In this document: positions 6,958-14,722 of the stretch, piece after piece
Position numbering within the stretch: the first letter of the stretch is position 1
How the letters are laid out: each line of letters starts with the position of its first letter
Origin: an uncultured Saprospiraceae bacterium
Lineage (GTDB): Bacteria; Bacteroidota; Bacteroidia; Chitinophagales; Saprospiraceae
Assembly (NCBI GenBank): GCA_937959375.1
Contig: CALGLS010000032.1
Location: 1-18,633 of the forward strand
Reading direction: 5' to 3'
Length of the DNA stretch: 18,633 nt
Made by a program: the position numbers and the translations under genes
The notes under the pieces: model-generated
Database searches by the model: none
Seen by the model: the letters and a program-made list of their open reading frames with translations, nothing else
Told to the model about the DNA's origin: nothing

Positions 6958-7926
6958 CTAGCAACAGCCACCGCCATCATAGAAGTGCGTTGATTCAGAA
7001 ATGAAAATGTCTTTTTTACCAAGACTTGTTAATGCATTTGCCGTTTTATCACAAATCGCTAAAGGTTGATTCTGAAGTAGAACATGTCCTGCTTTATCAT
7101 CAAATAATTCCTCTGTTCCATAATAAATTGCAGTCTTACCTGTAAAAACGCAAGGACCATCTTCTGGCATCGGATCTTTGATCGCACATACTTCAACACT
7201 TTCAATGTAGATGTTTTTATCTGTGTCATAATGTTCCGGTGAAAGAATACGGTAAGGTCGTTTTGCACGAACCTCAATGGTACCAAATCCAACATCCGTA
7301 ATCATTTGGATGTATTCATCTAAAGGCAAGGATCCACTAAGACAAAGCGCGCGTAGCGTTTCATCTGCTCTAAGGTTCTCAGGAATAGGCTGATTGCAAA
7401 TTGGGTCAGACATAACCAGTCGAGCATGTGGTTTCATGACTCGATACATTTCCTGTAAAGCTTTTTTAAGGTCTTCTTTTTTGAAAATGTTGAATAAGCA
7501 ATTTTGTGCTGCCACATCAACAGAGTTATCTGCAACTGGTAGATTAAGTGCATCTCCTTTCTTTAAATCTACAAAGTCGGATTTGAACCAAGGATTTAGC
7601 GCCTCAGCTTCTTTGAAATTTTCGCGAGAAGCAGTCAGCATTTCATCAACTACGTCTACACCAATAACACCACCTTTTTGGCGACTGAAGTAAGCAAATT
7701 GTAAAAGCTCCATTCCTCCACCAACTCCTACATAAAGTACAGTAGGAGAGTCTACTAGGTCTCTAGGATGAACGGTACTTCCACAACCATAATTCATTTG
7801 CATCATGATACTAGGCATTTCTAAGCCAGGTAGTTGCCAAACAGGTGTAGTGGTACAGCAAAGTCCTACATCAGGGGTCTCAGCAGCTTTTTTATATACG
7901 TCGTGGGTCGTTTGTAAATAAGACAT
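6958..7926 (-). CDS. arsM: ArsM-type arsenite methyltransferase, arsenosugar-associated subfamily
   Basis: A SAM-dependent class I methyltransferase expected to methylate As(III) in the cytosol, giving methylated arsenic for arsenosugar synthesis or detoxification. It has 322 residues. SAM-binding motif I is VLYVGVGGGMELLQ (63-76), the acidic loop is GVDVVDEM (89-96), and motif IV-like DVAAQNCLFNIF is at 137-148. Cysteines that could bind As(III) include C23-C24, C48, C143, C177 and C195 (LCLSGS), plus a striking C-terminal GGGCC (C321-C322). The start MSYLQTTHDVYKKAAETPDV and overall sequence resemble the longer ArsM proteins found with the radical-SAM enzyme ArsS, from recollection of the family. 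No arsS, arsR, arsB or acr3 is in the window. An ATG is at 7924-7926 and an excellent terminator follows. A related unassigned methyltransferase activity is the main alternative. Confidence 0.75.
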   Translation of the reverse strand: MSYLQTTHDVYKKAAETPDVGLCCTTTPVWQLPGLEMPSIMMQMNYGCGSTVHPRDLVDSPTVLYVGVGGGMELLQFAYFSRQKGGVIGVDVVDEMLTASRENFKEAEALNPWFKSDFVDLKKGDALNLPVADNSVDVAAQNCLFNIFKKEDLKKALQEMYRVMKPHARLVMSDPICNQPIPENLRADETLRALCLSGSLPLDEYIQMITDVGFGTIEVRAKRPYRILSPEHYDTDKNIYIESVEVCAIKDPMPEDGPCVFTGKTAIYYGTEELFDDKAGHVLLQNQPLAICDKTANALTSLGKKDIFISESTHFYDGGGCC

Positions 7927-8211
7927 AAAATATATTATTTAATAAAGTAGTATTTAATATAAAGGCCGAAAAAAAACGGTCAGCTTAAGGAGACGCGAAG
8001 TTCAACAATAATTTCCTTAAAACTATACTCTTGAACAGTAAATAACAGAGAATAGATGTATTAAAACTTGGATTATTAGGAAGATACTAGTATAGTTGTC
8101 TGTATACTGACAGTGAGTGGTGGTGGGAAGTCGGAAGATTAAAGTCCGAACAGGTTGACCGCTAAGTCAGTTCTCTGAATATTTAGCTGCATCGCTTTTA
8201 GGAAATTTTTT

Positions 8212-8331
8212 AAATGTAAAACCGCAAAATGATAAAGTCAAAATGTAAAAGTATCCGGAAATCGCGCCTTTCTGGCGTAGCATGTCATTCGTGGGTAACT
8301 TTTACATTTGGACTTTTGCGGTTTTACATTT
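8212..8331. repeat. 120-bp inverted repeat
   Basis: The left arm (8212-8252) and the reverse complement of the right arm (8298-8331) match along their length except for a 7-nt insertion and one mismatch. AAATGTAAAACCGCAAAA pairs exactly with 8314-8331, and AAATGTAAAAGT with 8298-8309. The 45-nt centre contains a weak CGCC/GGCG stem. It could be a decayed palindromic element or a large RNA hairpin. Confidence 0.7.
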
Positions 8332-8383
8332 TACATTTAGCCCCTGTTCCGAATGCCAAATTCAATTAACGGTCAGCCTGCAA

Positions 8384-8486
8384 AGACGGAAGTCCGAAGT
8401 TTCTCTTCTTTCGTGGTCTTACGCATAAGAGCCCGCTAGCGTATTTACACTAGCGGGCCCCTACGTTAGAAGAGAAACTTCCGTCT
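8384..8486. repeat. Nested hairpin with GAAGTCCGAAG-family arms
   Basis: The outer arms 8384-8409 and 8468-8486 are exact reverse complements apart from a 7-nt CCGAAGT insertion. The inner arms GCCCGCTAG/CTAGCGGGC (8431-8439, 8450-8458) form a 9-bp stem with a 10-nt loop. The words TACGTTAGAAGAG and GGACTTCGGTCTTC recur in the repeat at 11757-11855. It follows the 3' end of the second MORN gene. Confidence 0.7.
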
Positions 8487-8540
8487 CTATCTGGCAGCGC
8501 ATATAGACAGGTTCGGACTTCGGTCTTCCGTCTCCATTAA

Positions 8541-9548
8541 TTACATTTCATCCATTTTATCCTCAATCAATTCAAGCTGGTGATGAATTAATTTGTTCAG
8601 ATCAGAAGATGGCGTAATATACTGTTGGGCCAATTCCATATAATGCTTGGCTAATTTAAAATCTTTATTGAATTTGAATTCCAGTGAAACAGCGTAGTAA
8701 ACCAAGGCGATATTGGGACTAGTAGATTCAAATAGAGCCTCATCGCTAATCGTTTCACTTTCTACAGTGTGGATATTTCCATAAATCTCGCGCTCATCAC
8801 TCATGATTTTATAGATCCCTTTATTAGTCATCTCACCCTTTTTCCATTTGGTAGAGAAGCTGTCGCCATTTTCAAATTTAAAGTTACTTTCTTTATTGAT
8901 CTGACCTTTGTGCCAAGTACCCATTAAGACATCTCCTGTGGTCCAAGTTATGACACCTTGGCCGTGGCGCTTTCCGTGCTTGAAATGTCCCATATATTTG
9001 GTTCCATCAATCAGAACATAGGTTCCTTCTCCATCCGCAAATCCATTTTTCCAAACTCCTTCATACGACTCACCGTTGATAAGTGAAATTTTACCTTTTC
9101 CTTCCATCTTATCTTTATGAAATTCACCATCATAGTAGGTACCATCAGACCATACGTAGTTACCTTTACCTGACATATATCCTTCTTTCCATTCTCCTAC
9201 ATATCGATCACGATTAAGCAGAGTTTGTTCTCCTTTTCCATGACGCATTCCATTTTCAAACTGTCCTTCGTAGACCGCTCCATCTTTCCAAGTCAACTTG
9301 CCCCAACCATCTGGTTGACCATGTTTGAACTCGCCGGCATAAACACGGCCATCGATCCATTCACAAACACCTTCGCAGGCGGCTTCTTTTTTGGAGCACG
9401 AATTTTTTATCATGATTCCATCAATAGGACCCATGTTATAAGTGGCTTGTAAATTTTTAAAATATTCTGTGGCGTGGAGAGAAGTAGAAGAGATGCTAAA
9501 AATGCATAGCAATGACAAAAGGCTTTTAGTAAGCTTGGTTGGCGACAT
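8541..9548 (-). CDS. Secreted MORN-repeat protein (paralogue B)
   Basis: A 335-residue exported protein, paralogous over its full length to the product of 5500-6504. It has a signal peptide (about 1-26, core LLSLLCIFSISSTSLHA), then C51 and C58 at exactly the same positions as in paralogue A. Nine 23-residue MORN units in the same register (about 58-258) follow, and a helical C-terminal segment (YYAVSLEFKFNKDFKLAKHY) ending HHQLELIEDK, compared with PHQLASIEDK in A. Function is unknown, and neither copy has an enzyme domain. The two genes are convergent with arsM between them. The ATG at 9546-9548 starts a normal signal peptide. The sequences have diverged strongly while keeping repeat number and cysteines, so both copies are probably functional rather than a recent duplication. 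Confidence 0.88.
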   Translation of the reverse strand: MSPTKLTKSLLSLLCIFSISSTSLHATEYFKNLQATYNMGPIDGIMIKNSCSKKEAACEGVCEWIDGRVYAGEFKHGQPDGWGKLTWKDGAVYEGQFENGMRHGKGEQTLLNRDRYVGEWKEGYMSGKGNYVWSDGTYYDGEFHKDKMEGKGKISLINGESYEGVWKNGFADGEGTYVLIDGTKYMGHFKHGKRHGQGVITWTTGDVLMGTWHKGQINKESNFKFENGDSFSTKWKKGEMTNKGIYKIMSDEREIYGNIHTVESETISDEALFESTSPNIALVYYAVSLEFKFNKDFKLAKHYMELAQQYITPSSDLNKLIHHQLELIEDKMDEM

Positions 9549-9704
9549 GTGTAAAATTTTGGTGTATAATAGGTGTTACTAAAACAGGAGGGAGTTTCTA
9601 TGACTAGACGCAATTTAGAACAAATTATATTTTAAGTCAAGAATTAATTCTTATATTTATTATGTGCATGTATTATTAAATGAAAAACAATATGCTTCAT
9701 ATAT

Positions 9705-9736
9705 AAAAAAAGGCTGAGTCAATTAAGACACAGCCT
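9705..9736 (-). terminator. Terminator-like hairpin reading on the minus strand
   Basis: AGGCTGAGTC and GACACAGCCT (9711-9720, 9727-9736) pair with one mismatch around a 6-nt loop. On the minus strand this is followed by seven T residues. No recognised gene lies upstream on that strand, so what it terminates is unclear. Confidence 0.5.
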
Positions 9737-10049
9737 GTAGGTATAAAACTGTTACTGAAAATGGTTTTATTTTGAATATTTTATCGTGCCTTTCGGCAGG
9801 TATTTTTTTGTTAGAGTAAACGTGGGAGGGTTTATTTGATAACGATTCTATAGAGGCAAGTACTGTACCAATCTTGCCTAGTTGCTTGACAGATTCGCGT
9901 TTAATAACTCAATGAAATTAGGCTTTTTTTACATACCAAGGCATCTCATTAATGAATAACCTTTGGGGCTGTTGTCTTATGTATTTTAGGCATTATTTGT
10001 TTTTTTTAATATAACCTTCGTTCGAATCTTTTTCTTCCCAATTGTTACC

Positions 10050-10057
10050 TACCTTTG
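10050..10057 (+). promoter_or_regulatory. pyrG -7 promoter element
   Basis: TACCTTTG is a perfect TAnnTTTG element 48 bp before the ATG, with transcription expected near 10064. A clear TTTG at the -33 position is lacking. Confidence 0.55.
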
Positions 10058-10105
10058 TATCCCGTAATAACAGTATCATAGTTCATATTTTAAAGACCTT
10101 TTTAA

Positions 10106-11755
10106 ATGACCAAATACATCTTCGTTACGGGCGGTGTTACCTCTTCCTTAGGTAAAGGTATCATTGCAGCTTCTCTTGCTAAATTACTCCAAGCTAGAGG
10201 CTATAAAGTAACCATTCAAAAGTTTGACCCTTATATTAATGTCGATCCAGGCACACTAAATCCCTATGAGCATGGTGAATGCTTCGTAACAGAGGATGGT
10301 GCTGAAACTGACTTAGACCTAGGTCACTATGAACGATTTTTGAATATCCCTACCTCTCAAGCTAATAACGTTACCACTGGTATGATTTATCAAACGGTTA
10401 TCAACAATGAGAGAAGAGGCGACTATTTAGGAAAAACAGTTCAGGTGATTCCTCACGTAACAAATGAAATTAAGCGTAGAGCTCAGTTGCTTGGTCAGTC
10501 TTCTGAAGATTATGATATTGTGATCACTGAACTTGGAGGTACCGTAGGTGATATAGAGTCATTACCTTACCTCGAATCATTACGCCAGCTCCGCTGGGAA
10601 TTAGGTACAGATAACTGTCTAGTGATTCACCTCACGCTGATTCCGTACCTACGCGCAGCTAAAGAACTTAAAACAAAACCAACGCAGCACTCTGTAAAAG
10701 AATTACAAACCAATGGTATACAACCTGATATCCTAGTTTGCAGAACTGAGTATGCTTTAGATATGAATATTCGTCGTAAACTGGCACTCTTTTGCAATGT
10801 AGAAGTGAGCTCAGTGATAGAAGCGATTGATGCAGATACCATTTATGATGTACCCATGCTGATGCTGAAAGAAGGCTTAGATTCAACGGTGATTAACAAA
10901 TTGCGTTTGGCAGATATGCGTGAGCCTAATTTGAAAAAATGGGAAACCTTTTTGCACAAGCTAAAAAATCCAAAACGAGAAATTCGAGTTGGTTTAATTG
11001 GTAAGTACAATGAATTGCAAGACGCATACAAATCAATCTATGAGTCATTTATTCATGGCGGCGCTGTCAATGAATGCAAGGTGATTGTCGATCCAGTCCA
11101 TTCAGAATCATTGGAAACCAGTGAAGAGGAAATTGAAAAATTGCTGAGTCAGTATGATGGTATATTGGTTGCACCAGGATTTGGTGAACGTGGAGTGGAA
11201 GGAAAGTTGAAATCCATTAAATATGTTCGTGAAAACAACATTCCATTCTTTGGTATCTGTTTGGGAATGCAGTGTGCAGTCGTTGAGTATGCTCAAAATG
11301 TTTTAGGTTTAGAAAAAGCTGCTTCAACTGAAGTTAATTCAAAAACACCAAACCCTGTGATCGACCTATTGCCTGATCAGTTGTCGATTACTCAAAAGGG
11401 AGGAACCATGCGATTGGGATCTTACGATTGTAAAATTGAAAAAGGTTCTCTCGCTTATGCCGCTTACAAATCAGAATTGATTAAAGAGCGTCACCGTCAT
11501 CGTTATGAATACAACAATGATTTCAGAACGCAACTGGAAGAAGCGGGTATGAAAACGACCGGTGTTAATCCTGCTACTGGACTGGTAGAAATTGTAGAAC
11601 TAGAAGATCATCCGTTTTTCTTAGGTGTTCAATTTCATCCTGAATTGAAAAGTACTGTTGAAAAACCTCATCCGATTTTTGTTGCCTTCATTAAAGCTTG
11701 TATGGTTAAGAAATACAAGTCGAAGGGAAGCTCTGTGGATGTGGCAGCTAATTGA
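10106..11755 (+). CDS. pyrG: CTP synthase
   Basis: Makes CTP from UTP, ATP and glutamine, the last step of pyrimidine nucleotide synthesis, in the cytosol. The 549 residues match the family length. The synthetase domain begins KYIFVTGGVTSSLGKGI (3-19), with the P-loop, and includes the conserved FDPYINVDPGTLNPYEHGE stretch (40-58). The class I glutamine amidotransferase domain (about 295-535) has the nucleophile C385 in FFGICLGMQ and the catalytic H511 and E513 in GVQFHPE. It is a complete gene with a perfect -7 element upstream. A palindromic repeat rather than a clear terminator follows, so read-through into the methyltransferase at 11878 is possible. Confidence 0.98.
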   Translation: MTKYIFVTGGVTSSLGKGIIAASLAKLLQARGYKVTIQKFDPYINVDPGTLNPYEHGECFVTEDGAETDLDLGHYERFLNIPTSQANNVTTGMIYQTVINNERRGDYLGKTVQVIPHVTNEIKRRAQLLGQSSEDYDIVITELGGTVGDIESLPYLESLRQLRWELGTDNCLVIHLTLIPYLRAAKELKTKPTQHSVKELQTNGIQPDILVCRTEYALDMNIRRKLALFCNVEVSSVIEAIDADTIYDVPMLMLKEGLDSTVINKLRLADMREPNLKKWETFLHKLKNPKREIRVGLIGKYNELQDAYKSIYESFIHGGAVNECKVIVDPVHSESLETSEEEIEKLLSQYDGILVAPGFGERGVEGKLKSIKYVRENNIPFFGICLGMQCAVVEYAQNVLGLEKAASTEVNSKTPNPVIDLLPDQLSITQKGGTMRLGSYDCKIEKGSLAYAAYKSELIKERHRHRYEYNNDFRTQLEEAGMKTTGVNPATGLVEIVELEDHPFFLGVQFHPELKSTVEKPHPIFVAFIKACMVKKYKSKGSSVDVAAN

Positions 11756-11756
11756 G

Positions 11757-11855
11757 AGGAAGACCGAAGACGGGAGACCGAAGATCGAAGTTTCCTACTA
11801 GCATAAACTTACGTTAGAAGAGCACTTCGGACTTCGGTCTTCGGACTCCTGTCTC
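11757..11855. repeat. Imperfect palindromic repeat of the GAAGTCCGAAG family
   Basis: Left-arm repeats of GACCGAAG-type words (about 11760-11789) pair imperfectly with ACTTCGGACTTCGGTCTTCGG (about 11824-11844). The centre carries ACTTACGTTAGAAGAG, close to the sequence at 8462-8474. It starts just after the pyrG stop and ends about 20 bp before the next ATG. It has no T-run in either direction, so it is not a typical terminator. Confidence 0.65.
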
Positions 11856-11877
11856 AACAACTACACAACAAAGAATC

Positions 11878-12636
11878 ATGTACCGGCAAATAAAAACTAC
11901 TCTTAAGTCTATCTTACCAGAATCACTTCTATTTGGTTTAGAGCCTGTGATGCGCAGTATTTATTCGGTGCCATTTAGAGGACAAGGATACCATTGTTCG
12001 ATTTGTAAGACGAATCTGAAAAAATGGATATCGATACACGATGGAGCTGACAACTTGTGTCCTGCATGCGGAAGTATTGCGCGTACGCGATTAATGACGA
12101 CTTTGCTTTTTGAAAAGACCTTCGAATTGGAAAAACAATCATGGAGCCTGCTGCACTTTTCGCCATCTCGTCCACTCAAACGATTGCTACGCAAGTATCC
12201 TAAACTAGATTATGTAACAACAGATTACGAATCTCAATATGAGGATTGCAACTATGACATAACAGCTATTCCAGAACCAGAGAACCGATTTGATCTCATT
12301 ATCTGTTTTCATGTTTTAGAACATATTCCAGATGACCGAAAAGCAATGGAAGAGTTGTTTCGAATTGTAAAACCTGGAGGTACTGTGTTATTGCAAACGC
12401 CTTTTCAAAAAGGACCAACTTATGAGGATCCCACAATAACATCAAAGACGGATCGTGAAAAACATTTCGGTCAAGATGATCATGTTCGTATTTATGGGCT
12501 CGATGATTTTATTGTACGATTAGAGGATGTTGGTTTTAAAACAAAGAGACAAAATGCGGTAGAATTGATAGGAGAGGAGTCGGTAAATCGCTTGTCAATA
12601 AAAGGTGAGAACGTAGTTGTTTTTGCTAAGAAGTAA
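11878..12636 (+). CDS. Zinc-ribbon SAM-dependent methyltransferase
   Basis: A 252-residue class I methyltransferase of unknown substrate. An N-terminal segment has two CxxC pairs (C40-x2-C43, C61-x2-C64), likely one zinc ribbon, followed by a SAM fold. Recognisable parts are LDYVTTDYESQ (the acidic loop after strand 2, about 110-120), FDLIICFHVLEHIPDD (138-153, post-motif with the His-Glu-His typical of Methyltransf_11) and LFRIVKPGGTVLLQTPF (about 160-176). The usual glycine-rich motif I is replaced by LLHFSPSRPL (91-100), which is seen in some such proteins. The same architecture occurs near cell-surface polysaccharide genes in other genomes, but nothing here shows that role. It may be co-transcribed with pyrG. 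It converges with the TPR regulator, 42 bp away. Confidence 0.75.
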   Translation: MYRQIKTTLKSILPESLLFGLEPVMRSIYSVPFRGQGYHCSICKTNLKKWISIHDGADNLCPACGSIARTRLMTTLLFEKTFELEKQSWSLLHFSPSRPLKRLLRKYPKLDYVTTDYESQYEDCNYDITAIPEPENRFDLIICFHVLEHIPDDRKAMEELFRIVKPGGTVLLQTPFQKGPTYEDPTITSKTDREKHFGQDDHVRIYGLDDFIVRLEDVGFKTKRQNAVELIGEESVNRLSIKGENVVVFAKK

Positions 12637-12660
12637 GTAGTGAAAGATAGCTGTTGTCTG

Positions 12661-12687
12661 AATCAATCAATCAATCAATCAATCAAT
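12661..12687. repeat. Tetranucleotide microsatellite (AATC)6.75
   Basis: Six perfect AATC units plus AAT lie in the gap between two convergent genes and overlap the last codons and stop of the minus-strand TPR gene. The stop TGA is read in the first units, so changes in copy number further on would not alter the protein. Confidence 0.9.
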
Positions 12688-14484
12688 AGATAAAATGAAG
12701 CTGTGTAAATCCATAGCGGTTCCTATTTGTAGTTTTTGTTTTAAACGATACTTTGCTTTTTTTACACCTTCATAAGAGATGTTTAATAATGAAGCTATCT
12801 CTTTTGTTTGAAAATTCATTTTCAGTAGACAAGCAAGTTTTAATTCTGATTTAGAAAGTGATTTTTCAATTTCGAATAATTTATTGAAAAAGGCCTGATG
12901 CGAATTTCTAAATGCAGCGATAAAGTCATCCCAATCTTGATCTGATTGTAATTCTGTTTTGACCAAGCGCTTTAGTTTTTGAGGTTCATGCGCTCCACTT
13001 TCGATTCGTTTTAAAAGAGATTTAAGAAATTCATTTTTCTTAGAAATCAGTAGGGCATTGCTTGTTAATTCACGTCGCTTTTGATTTAAGTCTTTTTGTA
13101 AAAGCTGTTTCTCTAATTCGATATTTTCTCGTTTCCCTATTTCTATATCCCGCTGCTTTTCTAGTAGTATTTTATCTTTCTTATTCTTTAGGTAAAATAA
13201 ACTAATGCCTGAGAAGGCTAAAAGCGAAATCAACATAATCAAAAGTTGCAACCTCGAACGTTTGACCTTCTCTAATTCTCGTTCTGCTTCAACAACAGCA
13301 ATTTCTTGTGCTTTCTTTGCTTTTTCAAATTTCTCTTCTGCCTTGCCTATTTCGTATTCTTTTAATTCTGTAAAAAGACTATCTGACAGGACCCTTGATT
13401 TTTGAGAGAAGACATAAGCATTTTTGTAATCCCCCGCAGCTCCATACGCCTCCGATAATTCTTTTAGGGAGCGATCGTATCCATCGTTGATGCCTATTTT
13501 TCTGTGTTCGGCCACCGACTTCTTAGCTGCATTTACTGCCAATTGAGGTTGATTCAAGGAGCGATACAAAGTACTAAGTAGACGATAATTGTAAGCTACT
13601 TGTGGTGTAACATTTAGCTGTTCTGCCATGGAGGTCGCTTCTAAAACAACGTTAACGGCCGCTTCATGATCGCCCTTCATACCATAGGCTCGTCCAAGCT
13701 GAGTTTTAGCATTTACTAAATCACGTAGCTCTTCGTTTTCTTCAAAGAAAGGAAGCGCCGTATTTAAATAATAAATAGCACTGTCTAGTAGCCCAATGGA
13801 TATAAATGTATTACCCAGGTTAACTTGAGAAGCTGCTACATAATCTTTGATGTCTGCTGCACGGTAATAATAAATTGCTTGACGAAATGCATCAATTGAT
13901 TTTTTTTCATTGTCATGCATACCATACAAAATACCCAATTGGTAATAGGGTGATCCTAATCGAGCAGTATCTTTGTTTTCCTCTAATAGAGCAATCGACT
14001 CATGAAAATATTTTATCGCTAAATCTCTTTCCCCCTTTTTGCGATTGATATTCCCAAGGTTTGTTTTTGCTAGTGCGATTTTACTTTTATCTCCGATTTT
14101 TTCTGACCACAAAAGCTGTTCCTTGAAAAATTGATGTGCTTTTTCAAGATCTCCGGAATACAAAAAAGCTTTTCCTTTTAAAGCAGCAACATTCCTGCTT
14201 TTCTCATAATCATCATCTGCTTGGTAGGCTTTCATTTTATCAAAAAACAGATGAGCAGACTCAAACTTTCCTTTTTTACTAAATATAATTCCAGTTTTTT
14301 CCAGAACAATGAAAGCACTGTCAGGTTCAAGCAACTCAATCTTTTGAAAAAGGCTATCCATACATTCTTTTTCAGCCATACCCGCACATTGCTTTGCTAA
14401 TTGCAATATGGGGGTATTGGCATTCGATGAAAAGGAAAATGCGATCAATAAGACAAATAAATGGATTGTTTTTTTCAACGACAA
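12679..14484 (-). CDS. TPR / transmembrane / LuxR-like HTH regulator
   Basis: A 601-residue membrane-anchored regulator typical of Bacteroidota. A signal peptide (about 1-22, core IHLFVLLIAFSFSS) precedes periplasmic TPR repeats (about 55-370, e.g. ALAKTNLGNINRKKGERDLA). A single membrane helix (about 412-433, LQLLIMLISLLAFSGISLFY) is flanked by coiled coils (about 374-411, 433-490). The cytoplasmic C-terminus carries a LuxR/sigma-70-region-4-like HTH (about 543-590: LKLACLLKMNFQTKEIASLL then YEGVKKAKYRLKQKL). It presumably senses a periplasmic signal and regulates transcription; the targets are unknown. There is no ATG before residue 36. The signal peptide requires a TTG start (14484, or 14478 giving MKKTIHL), and an in-frame stop lies two codons upstream of 14484. 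Confidence 0.85.
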   Translation of the reverse strand: MSLKKTIHLFVLLIAFSFSSNANTPILQLAKQCAGMAEKECMDSLFQKIELLEPDSAFIVLEKTGIIFSKKGKFESAHLFFDKMKAYQADDDYEKSRNVAALKGKAFLYSGDLEKAHQFFKEQLLWSEKIGDKSKIALAKTNLGNINRKKGERDLAIKYFHESIALLEENKDTARLGSPYYQLGILYGMHDNEKKSIDAFRQAIYYYRAADIKDYVAASQVNLGNTFISIGLLDSAIYYLNTALPFFEENEELRDLVNAKTQLGRAYGMKGDHEAAVNVVLEATSMAEQLNVTPQVAYNYRLLSTLYRSLNQPQLAVNAAKKSVAEHRKIGINDGYDRSLKELSEAYGAAGDYKNAYVFSQKSRVLSDSLFTELKEYEIGKAEEKFEKAKKAQEIAVVEAERELEKVKRSRLQLLIMLISLLAFSGISLFYLKNKKDKILLEKQRDIEIGKRENIELEKQLLQKDLNQKRRELTSNALLISKKNEFLKSLLKRIESGAHEPQKLKRLVKTELQSDQDWDDFIAAFRNSHQAFFNKLFEIEKSLSKSELKLACLLKMNFQTKEIASLLNISYEGVKKAKYRLKQKLQIGTAMDLHSFILSID

Positions 14485-14525
14485 GTTTTAAATGCTTTAG
14501 ATAACTTCTATTAATAATTGCTTTT

Positions 14526-14533
14526 CAAAGTTA
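14526..14533 (-). promoter_or_regulatory. -7 element for the TPR regulator
   Basis: The minus strand reads TAACTTTG, a perfect TAnnTTTG, about 42 bp upstream of the TTG start. It supports initiation close to the TTG rather than at a distant ATG. No TTTG is present at -33. Confidence 0.4.
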
Positions 14534-14615
14534 ACTTTCCTGAAAAAGAATACTAACTATTTGATGCTTTTTATTTAAGCAGGTGTTCAAATTTATCTTT
14601 AGGATAAGTTCTGAT

Positions 14616-14632
14616 GCCTGCCTGCCGGCAGG
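14616..14632. repeat. GCCTGCCTGCCGGCAGG palindromic word
   Basis: It contains the perfect 12-bp palindrome CCTGCCGGCAGG (14621-14632). The first 12 bases recur at 18478-18489. It looks like a dispersed intergenic repeat of this genome; copy number cannot be judged from one window. Confidence 0.45.
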
Positions 14633-14722
14633 TATAAATTTAAAAGACACAGAAATTATTATATAGTCTAAATTGACTACCTGCTTAGATGAACTGGAAT
14701 CTTTGATAAGCTCAAATGAGAC

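Larger units (their letters stand above)
7927..8540. other. Intergenic repeat zone between arsM and the second MORN gene
   Basis: It has no convincing gene. AACGGTCAGC occurs at 7975-7984 and 8368-8377, each followed by a similar GAGAC/AAGAC..GAAG stretch. A degenerate outer inverted repeat pairs about 8126-8151 with about 8505-8530 (AAGTCCGAAC / GTTCGGACTT). Two strong inverted repeats are nested inside it and listed separately. No TAnnTTTG promoter for the minus-strand arsM gene was found here. Confidence 0.6.
9549..10105. other. Divergent intergenic region between MORN paralogue B and pyrG
   Basis: It contains a minus-strand terminator-like hairpin (9705-9736), a 7-bp stem AGGCAAG/CTTGCCT (9854-9860, 9873-9879), a small TGCC/GGCA stem before a T-run (9788-9808), and the pyrG -7 element. 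No TAnnTTTG match was found on the minus strand for the MORN gene. No protein gene was recognised. Confidence 0.5.

Noticed and set aside
9918..9944. Minus-strand micro-ORF reading MPWYVKKA
   Set aside because: It has eight codons with no repetition, start signal or homology that I recognise; chance is likely.
12661..12687. Phase-variation switch at the AATC repeat
   Set aside because: The stop codon of the TPR gene lies in the first units read, so slippage further along changes neither frame nor protein, and the neighbouring gene ends before the repeat.
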